A stretch of 64,000 nt of DNA from CAIXSE01 sp040769125. GTDB lineage: Bacteria; Actinomycetota; Thermoleophilia; UBA2241. Of the stretch, positions 1 through 11,093 are shown in pieces. A program made the translations under genes and the position numbers. Numbering within the stretch: position 1 is the first letter of the stretch; every line of letters starts with the position of its first letter. The notes under the pieces are model-generated. The model was not told the DNA's origin. It did not search any database and saw only the letters and a program-made list of their open reading frames with translations. Where the stretch lies: NCBI GenBank assembly GCA_040769125.1, contig JAXGLO010000001.1, positions 1 through 64,000 on the forward strand, read 5' to 3'.

Positions 1-318
1 GGGGTCCGGGTTCCCGTTGAGGGTTATGCCGTTGTTTTCCGCCTCCTGTAAGAGGACGTCCATGGCTTCCGGCGTGGCCATCTCGTGCACGAAATAGAGT
101 GCGTCGAGCAGTCCCTTCGGCGTGTCCGTGTCCGGGTTCATGAGCACGTTGACGAGTTGGTCGTAATCGATGCCGTCGGAGGCGGATGGCGGCGGCAACG
201 TCAATCCTCGGCCGTCGAAGTAGGGCTTGTGAGGGTTCAGCAGAGCCAATAAATGCTCACGCGCGATGGCCTTAAGGCCGTCGGCATGGGCAAAACGCCT
301 GAGATTGTACGTCGCCAT
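1..318 (-). CDS. Hypothetical protein, N-terminal part (runs off left edge)
   Basis: The frame opens at ATG 318 after a strong AAGGAGG ribosome-binding site and stays open for 106 codons to the window edge, so only the N-terminus is seen. It begins MATYNLRRFAHADGLKAI and contains an acidic stretch around DYDQLVNVLMNPDTDTPKG. There is no signal peptide or membrane segment. I do not recognise the family; the opening looks like that of uncharacterised proteins encoded in mobile elements. It lies 45 bp downstream of the LexA-type repressor on the same strand and is probably co-transcribed with it, so it may be an SOS- or repressor-controlled element gene. Function unknown. Confidence 0.75.
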   Translation of the reverse strand, partial: MATYNLRRFAHADGLKAIAREHLLALLNPHKPYFDGRGLTLPPPSASDGIDYDQLVNVLMNPDTDTPKGLLDALYFVHEMATPEAMDVLLQEAENNGITLNGNPDP

Positions 319-363
319 TCGTTCTTTCCTCCTTGTTCTTTATAGCCAGGCCGTTCCCGGCGT

Positions 364-1014
364 TTACGTTTCCGAGCCGGGCCGCCTGACGGCGACGACC
401 TTGCCGATGATGCGGAGTCCGTCGTCGGGCCCCACGGGGATCGGTCGATGCTTTCGGTTTTCCGGCCTCAATTCGATTTTCTCGCCTCGGATATAAAGCC
501 GCTTCACCGTGGCTTCGTCCTCCAACAACGCGACAACGATGTCACCGTTCTCCGCCACGGGCTGTTGTCGCACCACCACCAGGTCGCGATCTCGGATTCC
601 GGCGTCCATCATGCTGTCGCCTGTAACCTCCAGGGCGAAGCACCGGCCTGCCCGGGCGACCCCGCCTTCGACCAGCACCTCTCCGATGATGTTTTCTTCG
701 GCCAGGATCGGTTGGCCGGCCGCCACTCGGCCGATAATGGGGACGGCCACAAGATCGGGGACGTCGTCTTCGGGTTCGCGGATAATCGCAATTCCACGAG
801 CCTTCCGGGGTTCGCGCTTCAGGTAGCCCTTGCGGACAAGCTGGTTCACCTGACCGTGGACGCTGGCGTGCGATATTCCGAGGATATCCGCGAGTTCCTT
901 CATGGTCGGGGGGAACCCCCGCCGGTTCGTGAAGAGGCGGATCTCCTTCAATGTACGGCGCTGCGGCTCGGTTATTTCCTGAACGGGGCGTCTGCCTCGC
1001 GGTCTTTGACTCAT
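364..1014 (-). CDS. lexA: LexA-type self-cleaving SOS repressor
   Basis: A 216-residue protein with the LexA layout. A winged helix-turn-helix spans about residues 12-72 (PPTMKELADILGIS, then SVHGQVNQLVRKGYL). Next come the Ala99-Gly100 cleavage bond in RVAAGQP, the catalytic serine S134 in TGDSMM and the catalytic lysine K171 in ATVKRL. All residues for RecA-stimulated autocleavage are present. ATG 1014 is chosen because TGAGGA lies just upstream; a TTG four codons earlier is less likely. The gene sits in the integrated element beside the serine recombinase, so it may be an element-specific repressor rather than the host LexA. Its promoter carries a perfect inverted repeat, consistent with autoregulation. 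Fold assignment is firm; which genes it controls is inferred. Confidence 0.92.
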   Translation of the reverse strand: MSQRPRGRRPVQEITEPQRRTLKEIRLFTNRRGFPPTMKELADILGISHASVHGQVNQLVRKGYLKREPRKARGIAIIREPEDDVPDLVAVPIIGRVAAGQPILAEENIIGEVLVEGGVARAGRCFALEVTGDSMMDAGIRDRDLVVVRQQPVAENGDIVVALLEDEATVKRLYIRGEKIELRPENRKHRPIPVGPDDGLRIIGKVVAVRRPGSET

Positions 1015-1104
1015 GTGTATCCTCAACCATCCAAATGGCTATCGTCGAACACCAACAGCCGCAGGGCCCGGTCAGGGCAAACTACGGCCACGTTACAGGC
1101 TGAT

Positions 1105-1133
1105 ATTATACGACCTGATAGGCGTCAGGTCAA
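1105..1133 (-). promoter_or_regulatory. Promoter and probable LexA operator of lexA
   Basis: On the minus strand a TTGACC -35 box (1128-1133) and a perfect TATAAT -10 box (1105-1110) are separated by exactly 17 bp. The spacer holds the inverted repeat GACCTGA-N6-TCAGGTC (1112-1131), with perfect 7-bp arms. A repressor bound there would block RNA polymerase. The transcript would start near 1098, giving an 84-nt leader to lexA. The sequence is seen directly; that LexA is the binder is inferred from position and symmetry. Confidence 0.75.
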
Positions 1134-1247
1134 TAGAAAAATGTACATGAATCAGGGGGTTTGAGGAATCGCTGGCGGGTGAGGAGAAGAGAGATCGGTG
1201 ATCGGACGGGTGGATAGAGTGGCGGCCGGTAGCCCTGAGCGGGGGCG

Positions 1248-1675
1248 TCAGCTCATCCGCTCGGCGGTCAGCTTCGCCCACATCTTTCGTTGACGCGCCC
1301 AGTGGGGAACTGCGGCAATGGGACGGACCTCTTTCTCTCGAAGCCGGTCACGCCCTTTGACCGTCCGGGGCAGGAAGAGAATCGCCTCCTGGATGTCAGG
1401 AGCCAGGTTGAGCAGGTTCATGATCTGGGTGATTCTGGCCCGCGTCACGTAACCGAGTCGCGCCAGATCTGCATAATCACGCACTTCACCGCGGCTCACC
1501 AGCCTGTCGTAGCGGATCGCCAAGGCCATCAGCTTCGATACGCGGGGTATATTCCCCGGCTCGATGCAACGATCCTCGTCCCGGAGATCGTTGCCGTTCT
1601 TCCGGCCGTGTTTTGGTTTGAAACTGAAGGATATCTCCAACCGGCTCAGACCGGTTCCGTCGGATGCGGTATTCC

Positions 1676-1679
<4 letters not shown>
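1248..1679 (-). CDS. Small helix-turn-helix protein of the recombinase operon
   Basis: A 143-residue basic protein whose ATG overlaps the recombinase stop codon by 4 bp (ATGA) after a GGGAGG ribosome-binding site, so translation is coupled. The middle carries an HTH-like segment (YADLARLGYVTRARITQIMN), resembling ParB/KorB-type DNA-binding helices: a short helix, a GYVTRARI turn, then a recognition helix. The C-terminus is rich in Arg/Lys/Trp. Proteins of this kind often follow DUF2924 and a large serine recombinase in proteobacterial and phage-derived islands, which suggests a recombination accessory or regulator. No enzymatic domain is visible and the exact role is unknown. Confidence 0.7.
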
Positions 1680-3288
<1,609 letters not shown>

Positions 3289-3292
<4 letters not shown>

Positions 3293-3825
3293 TCGTTCCT
3301 CCTCTCGGGTTTGCGGCTCCCGCCTCTGGCCGCGGCATCGGCGATGCCGAAGAAGAGGAACCCGTTCCACTTGCTGCCGGTGACCTCCTGGGCGATGGCG
3401 GAAAGGGACTTGTAGCGTCGGCCGTCGAACTCGAAGCCGTTGTCGAGGACCTTGACCACAATGTCGCGGCCTTGGAACTCGCGGGCGAGCAGAGTTCCGG
3501 GCAGAGGCAGCCTCGGGTCACGCGACGGGGATATGCGGCCGGTCGCCGTTCTCGCTTTGACCTCGGAGGAACCCGAGGCGACCGGATCACGCGGAGCCCG
3601 CGTTCTCAGGTCGGCGTCATTGGCCAGTTCCTCAGCCCTGCGTCGGGCCCGCTCCGAAAGGTCGCCCTCTGCGTGTGCCTGGATACGCCAGGCGATTCGC
3701 TTGCGAAGGAACTCCTTGTGGTAGGAGCGGGTCTCTTCTCCAAAGACCTCGATGTACTTGTCCCTGAGCTCCCCGACGGTCATCCGGGAGAGCCCCTGGA
3801 CCTCTTGATACGTTGTTGCTTCCAT
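3289..3825 (-). CDS. DUF2924 family protein
   Basis: A 178-residue protein with the DUF2924 signature: an N-terminal helical part (MTVGELRDKYIEVFGEE, then RKRIAWRIQAHAEG) and a C-terminal part with GRDIVVKVLDNGFEFDG and YKSLSAIAQEVTGSKWNG. The latter resembles a small fold that occurs repeatedly beside serine recombinases. The start is ATG 3825 behind AAGGAGG; the stop overlaps the recombinase start. Family members are almost always encoded next to a large serine recombinase, so a role as accessory or directionality factor is plausible, but I know of no experimental proof. Family call from motifs; role inferred. Confidence 0.85.
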
Positions 3826-3892
3826 CCGAAACCTCCTTGGTTCATGGGCTTCGCCCCGGCGGGCGGTTCGTCCGCACCGCAATCTCAGGGCG

Positions 3893-4114
3893 TTAACTCG
3901 TGAATGAATGAAGGCTTCGGTGGCCCGAAACATCAAGGCGTTTCTCCGTAAACGCCTCAGATTCTTCGACTTGCGCTACATGCACCGCCTCGGTATCCGA
4001 TTCGGGGGCAAGTCGGCGGCCGTTGCGGTGGCGCATGTAGCCTCTGGCCAGGATCGTGGCGATTTCCGATATCACCTCTTCAAGTGAGGCGGGGACGTGT
4101 TCGTTGTCCGGCAT
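3893..4114 (-). CDS. Small hypothetical protein at head of recombinase operon
   Basis: A 73-residue acidic protein starting at ATG 4114 after AAAAGGAGG. It contains LEEVISEIATILARGYMRHRN, a single amphipathic helix, and a Glu-rich C-terminus. It is the first gene of the four-gene set leading to the recombinase; 67 bp separate it from DUF2924. Short helical genes of this sort commonly precede DUF2924 in similar islands. No motif gives a function. The strong ribosome-binding site and operon position support it being real. Confidence 0.65.
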   Translation of the reverse strand: MPDNEHVPASLEEVISEIATILARGYMRHRNGRRLAPESDTEAVHVAQVEESEAFTEKRLDVSGHRSLHSFTS

Positions 4115-4555
4115 CCGGTCCTCCTTTTGCGGGAGGCCGCGTAAAGGTGCCGTCGTGGATGCCGCTGGGGCGGGATCGGCCTGACGTCGAGAAGACCGTT
4201 GGAGCCCGTCCGACACCACCCGAAGGCGATGCCGCCGGCACCCACAACGGTCTCCGTTCTCACGGCCGATTCCGCTGTCTGGTAATCCGCTTTCGCCGGA
4301 CCACTTGATCCGGCTTTCGTCGGATACCTACCGGAGGGGAGTTCGAAACGTCGAAGCGGGTGCCCGGATGCAACCGGGCTGTTAAACAAGGCGACTCGAA
4401 AAACGGAGAACGGGAGAATTCGGAGAGGACATTTTCGGTGAGCGCGCGCAAACCCAACGGTTGCACCCGAACCCCGAGCGGTGAGCTTCGAAACGGAGAA
4501 TCGGGGTTAATGTGCGGGCGGGCGTAAGTCGGCGTGGACACGCCGGAAACGACGA
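4115..4555. other. Non-coding right flank of the integrated element
   Basis: About 440 bp with no convincing gene; open frames here lack ribosome-binding sites and recognisable protein sequence. It should contain the promoter of the recombinase operon, but I see no good -35/-10 pair. Two imperfect direct repeats of AAACGGAGAA followed by a G-rich tail occur near 4401 and 4491. The decamer GTTAAACAAG occurs at 4381-4390 and again at 4588-4597, beside the tRNA. Such repeats could mark the element end, but that is speculative. Confidence 0.4.
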
Positions 4556-4583
4556 GACCCCGAGGGGATCACCCCACGGGGTC
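4556..4583. terminator. Strong hairpin near element/host junction
   Basis: GACCCCG (4556-4562) pairs perfectly with CGGGGTC (4577-4583), and inside it GGGG pairs with CCCC across an ATCA loop with one A-A mismatch. No T-tract follows on the minus strand; TTGCGTT follows on the plus strand. It may be a second terminator for the tRNA transcript or part of the element boundary. Confidence 0.45.
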
Positions 4584-4599
4584 TTGCGTTAAACAAGAA

Positions 4600-4615
4600 C
4601 CGCTGAAATCAGCGG
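4600..4615 (-). terminator. Probable intrinsic terminator of tRNA-Asn
   Basis: Reading the minus strand, 9 nt after the encoded CCA end there is CCGCTG-ATTT-CAGCGG, a perfect 6-bp stem with a 4-nt loop, followed at once by TTCTTGTTT. This matches a short Rho-independent terminator for the tRNA. Confidence 0.6.
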
Positions 4616-4624
4616 ATTGAATTT

Positions 4625-4699
<75 letters not shown>

Positions 4700-4774
4700 T
4701 CACTCACGGCATTATAGGCGACCCGCTCGAGAGCGACAAACAGTGCGCGCCCAGCACCGGGTGCGCCCCAGCGG

Positions 4775-5896
<1,122 letters not shown>

Positions 5897-5908
5897 GTCC
5901 GCCGCCTC

Positions 5909-7741
5909 TTACGCCTGCTCGAGTTCCTCGTCCACCGGGATGAGTCGCCGCGCGTCGCGCAGGGAGCGCCGCACGGCCTCGAGCGCCGCCAACTCCGCGC
6001 TCTGCCTCCCGGTCTCGTCATCCTTCACCGTGAGCTTGAGCCTCGCGATGAGGCGGCCCACATGCGCCTCCTGGAGACGCAGGAACAGCTCGTCTACCAC
6101 AGTCGCCGTGAACCGCTCGGCGCCGGCCCGCACAGCGATCTCGGCGAGAACCTCGCCCGCGCCCGCGGCGGCATCACCCTCTGCCGCCTTTTGCAGGGTA
6201 TTCCCTGGCCCAGCGGCAGCCAATCGCGCCTTCACGGCGGCCAGCGCGAGCCGCGTCTGGGCCGTCGCGAAGTAGCGCTCGTCGATGCCGGCCAGCACGG
6301 CGCGGCCGTGCTCGGGTCGAGCGAGGCAGCCAGCGAGGAAGCGCACCTCGAGCTCGTACGCGGTGCCGCGGCCGGCAGCCGGTCGAGACGCCGGGCGAGC
6401 CGCCGGGCCACCCGCCGTGAAGCCCGGCGCTTCCGCGCCGCCTCCCCCGCCGCCCGCGAGGAGGTACCTCACGCTCTCAGGTGAGAGCTGCAGCCTGTCG
6501 GCGACGTATCTCAGCTCGTCGTCCCGCTCGATCGGCGTCGCCGCCTCGCGCAGAACCTCTCTGAGCTGCGCAAACGCGCCGGCCCGGCCGTCGGGCTTGT
6601 CGAGGTCGTGCGCGGCGAGCACCGCTCGGACATGGAATTGTAGCAACGTCTGAGCCTGAGAGACAAGCTTGAGGAAGCCCTCGGCACCCGCCCCCGCGAG
6701 CACGTAATCGGCCGGGTCCAGACCGTCCGGGACGCGCACCACGTGCAGCCTCAGACCCATCTTGCGACCGAGGGAGAGAGCGCGGCTCATGGCGCCGATG
6801 CCGGCCGCGTCGGCGTCGAAGCACAGGTAGAGGTTCCGCGTAACGCGCGAGATGCGGCGGAACTGCTGCTCCGTGAGCGCCGTGCCCATGCTGGCGACGG
6901 CGTTCTCGACCCCGTTCTGCGCGAGCGCCAGCACGTCGGTGTACCCCTCAACAATGAAGATCCGGTCCTCGCGCGCGGCCGCCGCGCGCGCGTGCCCGAG
7001 TCCGAAGACCACCTTGCTCTTGTGGTAGAGCGGCGTCTCCGGTGAGTTGAGGTATTTGGGCTTCTCGTCGCCGAGGGTGCGGGCGCCGAAGCCCAGGGTG
7101 CGGTGGCGGTCGTCGGTCAGGGGAAACATGATACGGCCGCGGAAGCGATCGTAGGGGCGACCCTGGCGACCGGGCAGCACCAGGCCGGCGTCAAGCAGCT
7201 CCTGGTCGGTGAAGTGGGCGCCCCGCGCCGCATCACGCAGCCTGTCCCAGCCAGGGAGGCTGTAGCCAAGGCGGAAGCGTCGGCAGACGTCGTCGCTGAA
7301 GCCGCGCTCCACGAGGTAGTCGCGGGCCGGCGCCGCCGCCCTGGACTCCCACAGGACACGCTCGTAGTAGTGAGTGGCCTGCTCGAGCAGCGCCCGCAGC
7401 CGCTCGCGCCGGCGGCGCTCGGCGTCGCCACGGGCGCTCATCTCCTCGTACTCGAGAGCGATGCCGTAGCGGTCCGCCAGGGACTCGACGGCGGCGGCGA
7501 AGTCGAGGTTCTCCTTGGCCTGCACGAAGCCGAAGAGATTGCCGCCGGCTCCGCAGCCGAAGCAGTAGTAGAGCTTCTCCGTCGGGTTGACCGAGAACGA
7601 CGGCGTGCGCTCCTCGTGGAAGGGGCAACGCCCGCTGAAGCTGGCGCCGACTTTGCGCAGCTGCGTGTACTGGCCGACGATCTCGACCATGTCGGCCGCC
7701 GCCAGAACCTGCTCGATGCTCTTCTGGGCGATGCGGGGCAT
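5909..7741 (-). CDS. dnaG: DNA primase
   Basis: A 610-residue DnaG primase that lays RNA primers at the replication fork. The N-terminal CHC2 zinc finger is seen as CPFHEERTPSF...YYCFGCGAGGN (about residues 39-66). The TOPRIM catalytic core includes IFIVEGYTDVLAL with the conserved Glu, and LYLCFDADAAGIGA with its acidic pair. The C-terminal helicase-interacting part is divergent and preceded by a Gly/Ala-rich linker (GGGGGGAEAPG). Its ATG overlaps the TGA of the upstream membrane-protein gene by one base (TGATG), so translation is probably coupled. rpoD follows immediately. Confidence 0.97.
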   Translation of the reverse strand: MPRIAQKSIEQVLAAADMVEIVGQYTQLRKVGASFSGRCPFHEERTPSFSVNPTEKLYYCFGCGAGGNLFGFVQAKENLDFAAAVESLADRYGIALEYEEMSARGDAERRRRERLRALLEQATHYYERVLWESRAAAPARDYLVERGFSDDVCRRFRLGYSLPGWDRLRDAARGAHFTDQELLDAGLVLPGRQGRPYDRFRGRIMFPLTDDRHRTLGFGARTLGDEKPKYLNSPETPLYHKSKVVFGLGHARAAAAREDRIFIVEGYTDVLALAQNGVENAVASMGTALTEQQFRRISRVTRNLYLCFDADAAGIGAMSRALSLGRKMGLRLHVVRVPDGLDPADYVLAGAGAEGFLKLVSQAQTLLQFHVRAVLAAHDLDKPDGRAGAFAQLREVLREAATPIERDDELRYVADRLQLSPESVRYLLAGGGGGGAEAPGFTAGGPAARPASRPAAGRGTAYELEVRFLAGCLARPEHGRAVLAGIDERYFATAQTRLALAAVKARLAAAGPGNTLQKAAEGDAAAGAGEVLAEIAVRAGAERFTATVVDELFLRLQEAHVGRLIARLKLTVKDDETGRQSAELAALEAVRRSLRDARRLIPVDEELEQA

Positions 7742-8157
7742 CAGCCGGGCGCTCCCCGGCCGCGACCGTTCTCGCGCCCGCTGGGCGACGGATCCGCGAC
7801 CTGCAGCGCGCCGGCAGCGACGGCCTGCGGCATCTCTTCGAGGCTACCCAGGTAGTGCAGCCCCGCCGCCACCCGGCGCTGCCGCCCGCGCAGCGGCCGC
7901 TCGGCGACATCGCGCCGCCTGACCAGGTGTTGCAGGACGGCGACGAGCGCCACGCCGAGCGCAACCATCCAGACGAGGTAGAACAAGGCGAAGAGGGTCC
8001 ACGCCTCCGGCGACGTCGCGGCCAGAGCCGCGGAGCCCGGGAGGCTGCCGAGGGCCACCCAGCCGCGCGCCGAAGCGACTACGGCCGGCAGGAACGCGAG
8101 GGTTATGGCCAGAAGAGCGACGCACGCAGTTGCGACATGGCGAAGAGCCGCGCGCAT
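7741..8157 (-). CDS. Small two-helix membrane protein upstream of dnaG
   Basis: A 138-residue protein with two predicted membrane segments: ACVALLAITLAFLPAVVASA near the N-terminus, and LFALFYLVWMVALGVALVAV around residues 55-75. A basic cytoplasmic tail follows (HLVRRRDVAERPLRGRQRR). The C-terminal 60 residues are low complexity. No family recognised. It is coupled to dnaG by a TGATG overlap. Upstream, a 9-codon frame (ATG 8184, after GGGGAGGGG) ends in TGA overlapping this ATG, so initiation may depend on a short leader peptide. Base composition fits a real gene; function unknown. Confidence 0.6.
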   Translation of the reverse strand: MRAALRHVATACVALLAITLAFLPAVVASARGWVALGSLPGSAALAATSPEAWTLFALFYLVWMVALGVALVAVLQHLVRRRDVAERPLRGRQRRVAAGLHYLGSLEEMPQAVAAGALQVADPSPSGRENGRGRGAPG

Positions 8158-8259
8158 CAGCGTGGAGCCGTACGAGTGGTGGCCATGGGCACGCCCCTCC
8201 CCTCATGAAACCCGCCCGCGTTGGGCGGGAGCGCCGGCGCGCGCGCCGGCGCGTCGTGC

Positions 8260-8296
8260 GCGGCGCGGCGCCCGGCAATGCCGGGCGCCGCGCCGC
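8260..8296 (-). terminator. 17-bp perfect hairpin after ppdK
   Basis: A perfect 17-bp stem with a 3-nt AAT loop (8277-8279) lies 21 bp past the ppdK stop. There is no T-tract; GC-rich stems without T-tracts are common termination or mRNA-protecting structures in high-GC actinobacteria. A second GC-rich palindrome (about 8231-8252) lies just beyond it. Confidence 0.65.
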
Positions 8297-8316
8297 CGAA
8301 TCGCTCTCGAGCCTGA

Positions 8317-11034
8317 TTACTTCTCGAGCTCGAGCTCCCCGCGCTCCTCGATCACCGCCTGGGCCGCCGCCAGGCGAGCCACCGGCAGGCGGAAGGGCGA
8401 ACAGCTCACGTAGTTCATGCCGACGCGATGACAGAACTTGACCGTCGCGGCGTCGCCGCCGTGCTCGCCGCAGATGCCGATCTTGAGGCCGTCGCGGGCG
8501 GAGCGCCCACGCTCGATGCCGATCTCCACGAGCTGGCCGACGCCATCCAGATCGAGACTGTCGAACGGATCGTTCGACCAGATCTCATGCTGCAGGTAGA
8601 GCGGCAGGAACGTACCGGCGTCGTCGCGCGAGACGCCGAGGGTCATCTGCGTAAGATCATTGGTGCCGAAGCTGAAGAACTCGGCGACCTCGGCGATCTC
8701 GTCGGCGGTGAGAGCCGCGCGCGGCACCTCGATCATCGTGCCGACCATGTAGTCGACCGTGGTGCCCTGCTCCGCGAAGACCTGGTCGGCGACCTCACGG
8801 ACGAGCGCCACCTGGTTCTCGAGCTCGGCCTTGACGCCCACCAGCGGAATCATGATCTCCGGGTAAGCCTCCTTGCCCTCCTTCTTGACCAGACAGGCGG
8901 CCTCGAGGATGGCACGCACCTGCATGCGCGTAATCTCGGGATATGCAATGCCGAGCCGGCAGCCGCGATGCCCGAGCATCGGGTTACTCTCGTGCAGATC
9001 GGCGACCTTGGCGGCCACCACGGAGGGCTCGACGCCCATCAGCGCGGCGACCTCGGCCTGGCCCTTCGCATCGTGCGGCACGAACTCGTGCAGCGGCGGG
9101 TCGAGGGTGCGGATGGTCACGGGGCGGTCGCCCATCTCGCGGAAGAGCCCGGCGAAGTCGTCGCGCTGCATGGGTAGCAGCTTGGCGAGCGCGTGCTCAC
9201 GGGACTCGCTGTCGTCGGCGAGGATCATCTCGCGCATCGGGTTGATGCGATCTTCGCCGAAGAACATGTGCTCCGTACGGCAGAGGCCGATGCCCTGGGC
9301 GCCGAACGAGATTGCGTTGGCGGCCTGGTCGGGCTGGTCGGCGTTGGCGCGCACGAGGAGCTTCCGCTCCGCGTCGGCCCACTTCATGATCTCGGCGTAG
9401 TAGCGGTACGACCCGGAATCGGAGGCGTCGAGAGTCTTGTCGATGAGAACCTGGAGAACCTCCGACGGATGCGCCTCGAGCTGGCCGAGAATAACCTCGC
9501 CGGTGAAGCCGTCGATGGAGACCCAGTCGCCCTCCTTGATGGTGATGCCATTGACGGAGATCTGGCGCGCGCGGCCATCGATGTCGAGCGCGCCGCAGCC
9601 CACGACGCAGACCTTGCCCATCTGTCGCGCAACGAGCGCCGCGTGGCTGGTCATGCCGCCCTGGGCGGTAAGGATGCCCTGCGCCGCGTCCATGCCGCGG
9701 ATGTCTTCGGGGCTCGTGAAGTCGCGCACCAGGAGAACCCGTTCACCGCGCTCCGCCCAGGCGACGGCGTCGAGAGCGTTAAAGACGACCCGGCCGGCGG
9801 CAGCGCCGGGGCCGGCCGGCAGACCGGAGGCGAGCACGTTGCCCTCTTCCTGGGCGCGCTGCTTGTCGTCCGCCGAGAAGATCGGGCGCAGGAGCTGGTT
9901 GAGCTGCTCCGGATCGATGCGCATGAGCGCCTCTTCGGGGGTGATCAGGCCCTCGTCGGCCATGTCGACGGCGATACGGATCGCAGCCAGACCGGTGCGC
10001 TTGCCGTTGCGCGTCTGCAGCATGAAGAGGCGGCCTTTCTCGATGGTGAACTCGAAGTCCTGCATGTCGCGCATCTCGTGCTCGAGCGTCTTGCAGACGT
10101 CCATGAGCTGGACGTAGACATCGGGCCATACCTGGGCGATCTCCTCCGCCGGCCGCGGCGTGCGCACGCCGGCGACAACGTCCTCGCCCTGGGCGTTGAC
10201 GAGGAACTCGCCGAAGAAGACGTTTTCGCCGCTCGCCGGGTTACGCGTGAAGGCCACGCCGGTGCCGGACTCCTCGCCGGTGTTGCCGTAGACCATCGTC
10301 TGCACGTTGACGGCCGTGCCCCAGTCGTCGGGAATGTCGTACAGGCGGCGGTACGCCACGGCGCGGTCGTTGTTCCAGGAGGCGAAGACGGCCGTGATGG
10401 CACCCCAGAGCTGCTGCACCGGGTCGTCGGGGAAGTCGTGGCCGGTGCGCTCCTTGACGGCCGCCTTGAAGCGAGCCGTGAGCTCCTTGAGATCGTCGAC
10501 CGTAAGGTCGGTGTCCTGGCCGACTCCCTTTTCGCGCTTCATAGCGTCGAGGAGCTCCTCGAAGGGATCGCCCTCGTCCTCGCTCTCCGGCTTGCAGCCG
10601 AGCACCACGTCGCCGTACATGCTCACGAAACGACGGTAGCAGTCGTAGGCGAAGCGCGGGTTGCCCGTATTCTCGACGACGCCCTGCACCGTGTCGTCGT
10701 TGAGGCCGAGATTAAGAACAGTGTCCATCATGCCCGGCATCGAGGCGCGAGCGCCGGAACGCACGCTGAGCAGCAGCGGATTGGCGATATCGCCGAATCT
10801 CTTGCCGGTGTCGGACTCGAGAGCCTCCAGCGCCGACTTGAGCTGATCCTCGAGACCGTTGGGGTAGCTGCCCTCGGCCGAGTAGTAGTTGCAGACCTCG
10901 GTCGTAATCGTGAAGCCAGGGGGCACCGGCAGACCGATCCTGGTCATCTCGGCGAGGTTGGCCCCCTTGCCGCCGAGAAGAGCCTTCATGTTCTTGTTAC
11001 CCTCGTTGAATCCGTAGACGTGCTTGCTCGACAT
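8317..11034 (-). CDS. ppdK: Pyruvate, phosphate dikinase
   Basis: A 905-residue PPDK interconverting pyruvate + ATP + Pi and PEP + AMP + PPi. The N-terminal nucleotide-binding domain begins YGFNEGNKNMKALLGGKGAN. The swivelling phosphohistidine domain carries GGMTSHAALVARQMGKVCVV, with the catalytic His. The C-terminal PEP/pyruvate barrel includes GLCRTEHMFF, SFGTNDLTQMTLG and the active-site Cys in IGICGEHGGD. Length is typical of bacterial PPDK. The start is ATG 11034 with GGAGG seven bases upstream. It follows glyS by 59 bp. The regulatory DUF299 kinase/phosphorylase often found between glyS and ppdK in related genomes is absent here. In anaerobes the enzyme supports PPi-linked glycolysis or gluconeogenesis. 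Confidence 0.98.
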   Translation of the reverse strand: MSSKHVYGFNEGNKNMKALLGGKGANLAEMTRIGLPVPPGFTITTEVCNYYSAEGSYPNGLEDQLKSALEALESDTGKRFGDIANPLLLSVRSGARASMPGMMDTVLNLGLNDDTVQGVVENTGNPRFAYDCYRRFVSMYGDVVLGCKPESEDEGDPFEELLDAMKREKGVGQDTDLTVDDLKELTARFKAAVKERTGHDFPDDPVQQLWGAITAVFASWNNDRAVAYRRLYDIPDDWGTAVNVQTMVYGNTGEESGTGVAFTRNPASGENVFFGEFLVNAQGEDVVAGVRTPRPAEEIAQVWPDVYVQLMDVCKTLEHEMRDMQDFEFTIEKGRLFMLQTRNGKRTGLAAIRIAVDMADEGLITPEEALMRIDPEQLNQLLRPIFSADDKQRAQEEGNVLASGLPAGPGAAAGRVVFNALDAVAWAERGERVLLVRDFTSPEDIRGMDAAQGILTAQGGMTSHAALVARQMGKVCVVGCGALDIDGRARQISVNGITIKEGDWVSIDGFTGEVILGQLEAHPSEVLQVLIDKTLDASDSGSYRYYAEIMKWADAERKLLVRANADQPDQAANAISFGAQGIGLCRTEHMFFGEDRINPMREMILADDSESREHALAKLLPMQRDDFAGLFREMGDRPVTIRTLDPPLHEFVPHDAKGQAEVAALMGVEPSVVAAKVADLHESNPMLGHRGCRLGIAYPEITRMQVRAILEAACLVKKEGKEAYPEIMIPLVGVKAELENQVALVREVADQVFAEQGTTVDYMVGTMIEVPRAALTADEIAEVAEFFSFGTNDLTQMTLGVSRDDAGTFLPLYLQHEIWSNDPFDSLDLDGVGQLVEIGIERGRSARDGLKIGICGEHGGDAATVKFCHRVGMNYVSCSPFRLPVARLAAAQAVIEERGELELEK

Positions 11035-11093
11035 GCTGCCTCCTGGGGCGTCCCGAAACGCGTCGTGCGATCTGTCAGGTCTCGTGTCTTCCT

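Noticed and set aside
4260..4541. Open frame between the element and tRNA-Asn
   Set aside because: Low-complexity Arg/Pro/Ser sequence, no ribosome-binding site and no family resemblance.
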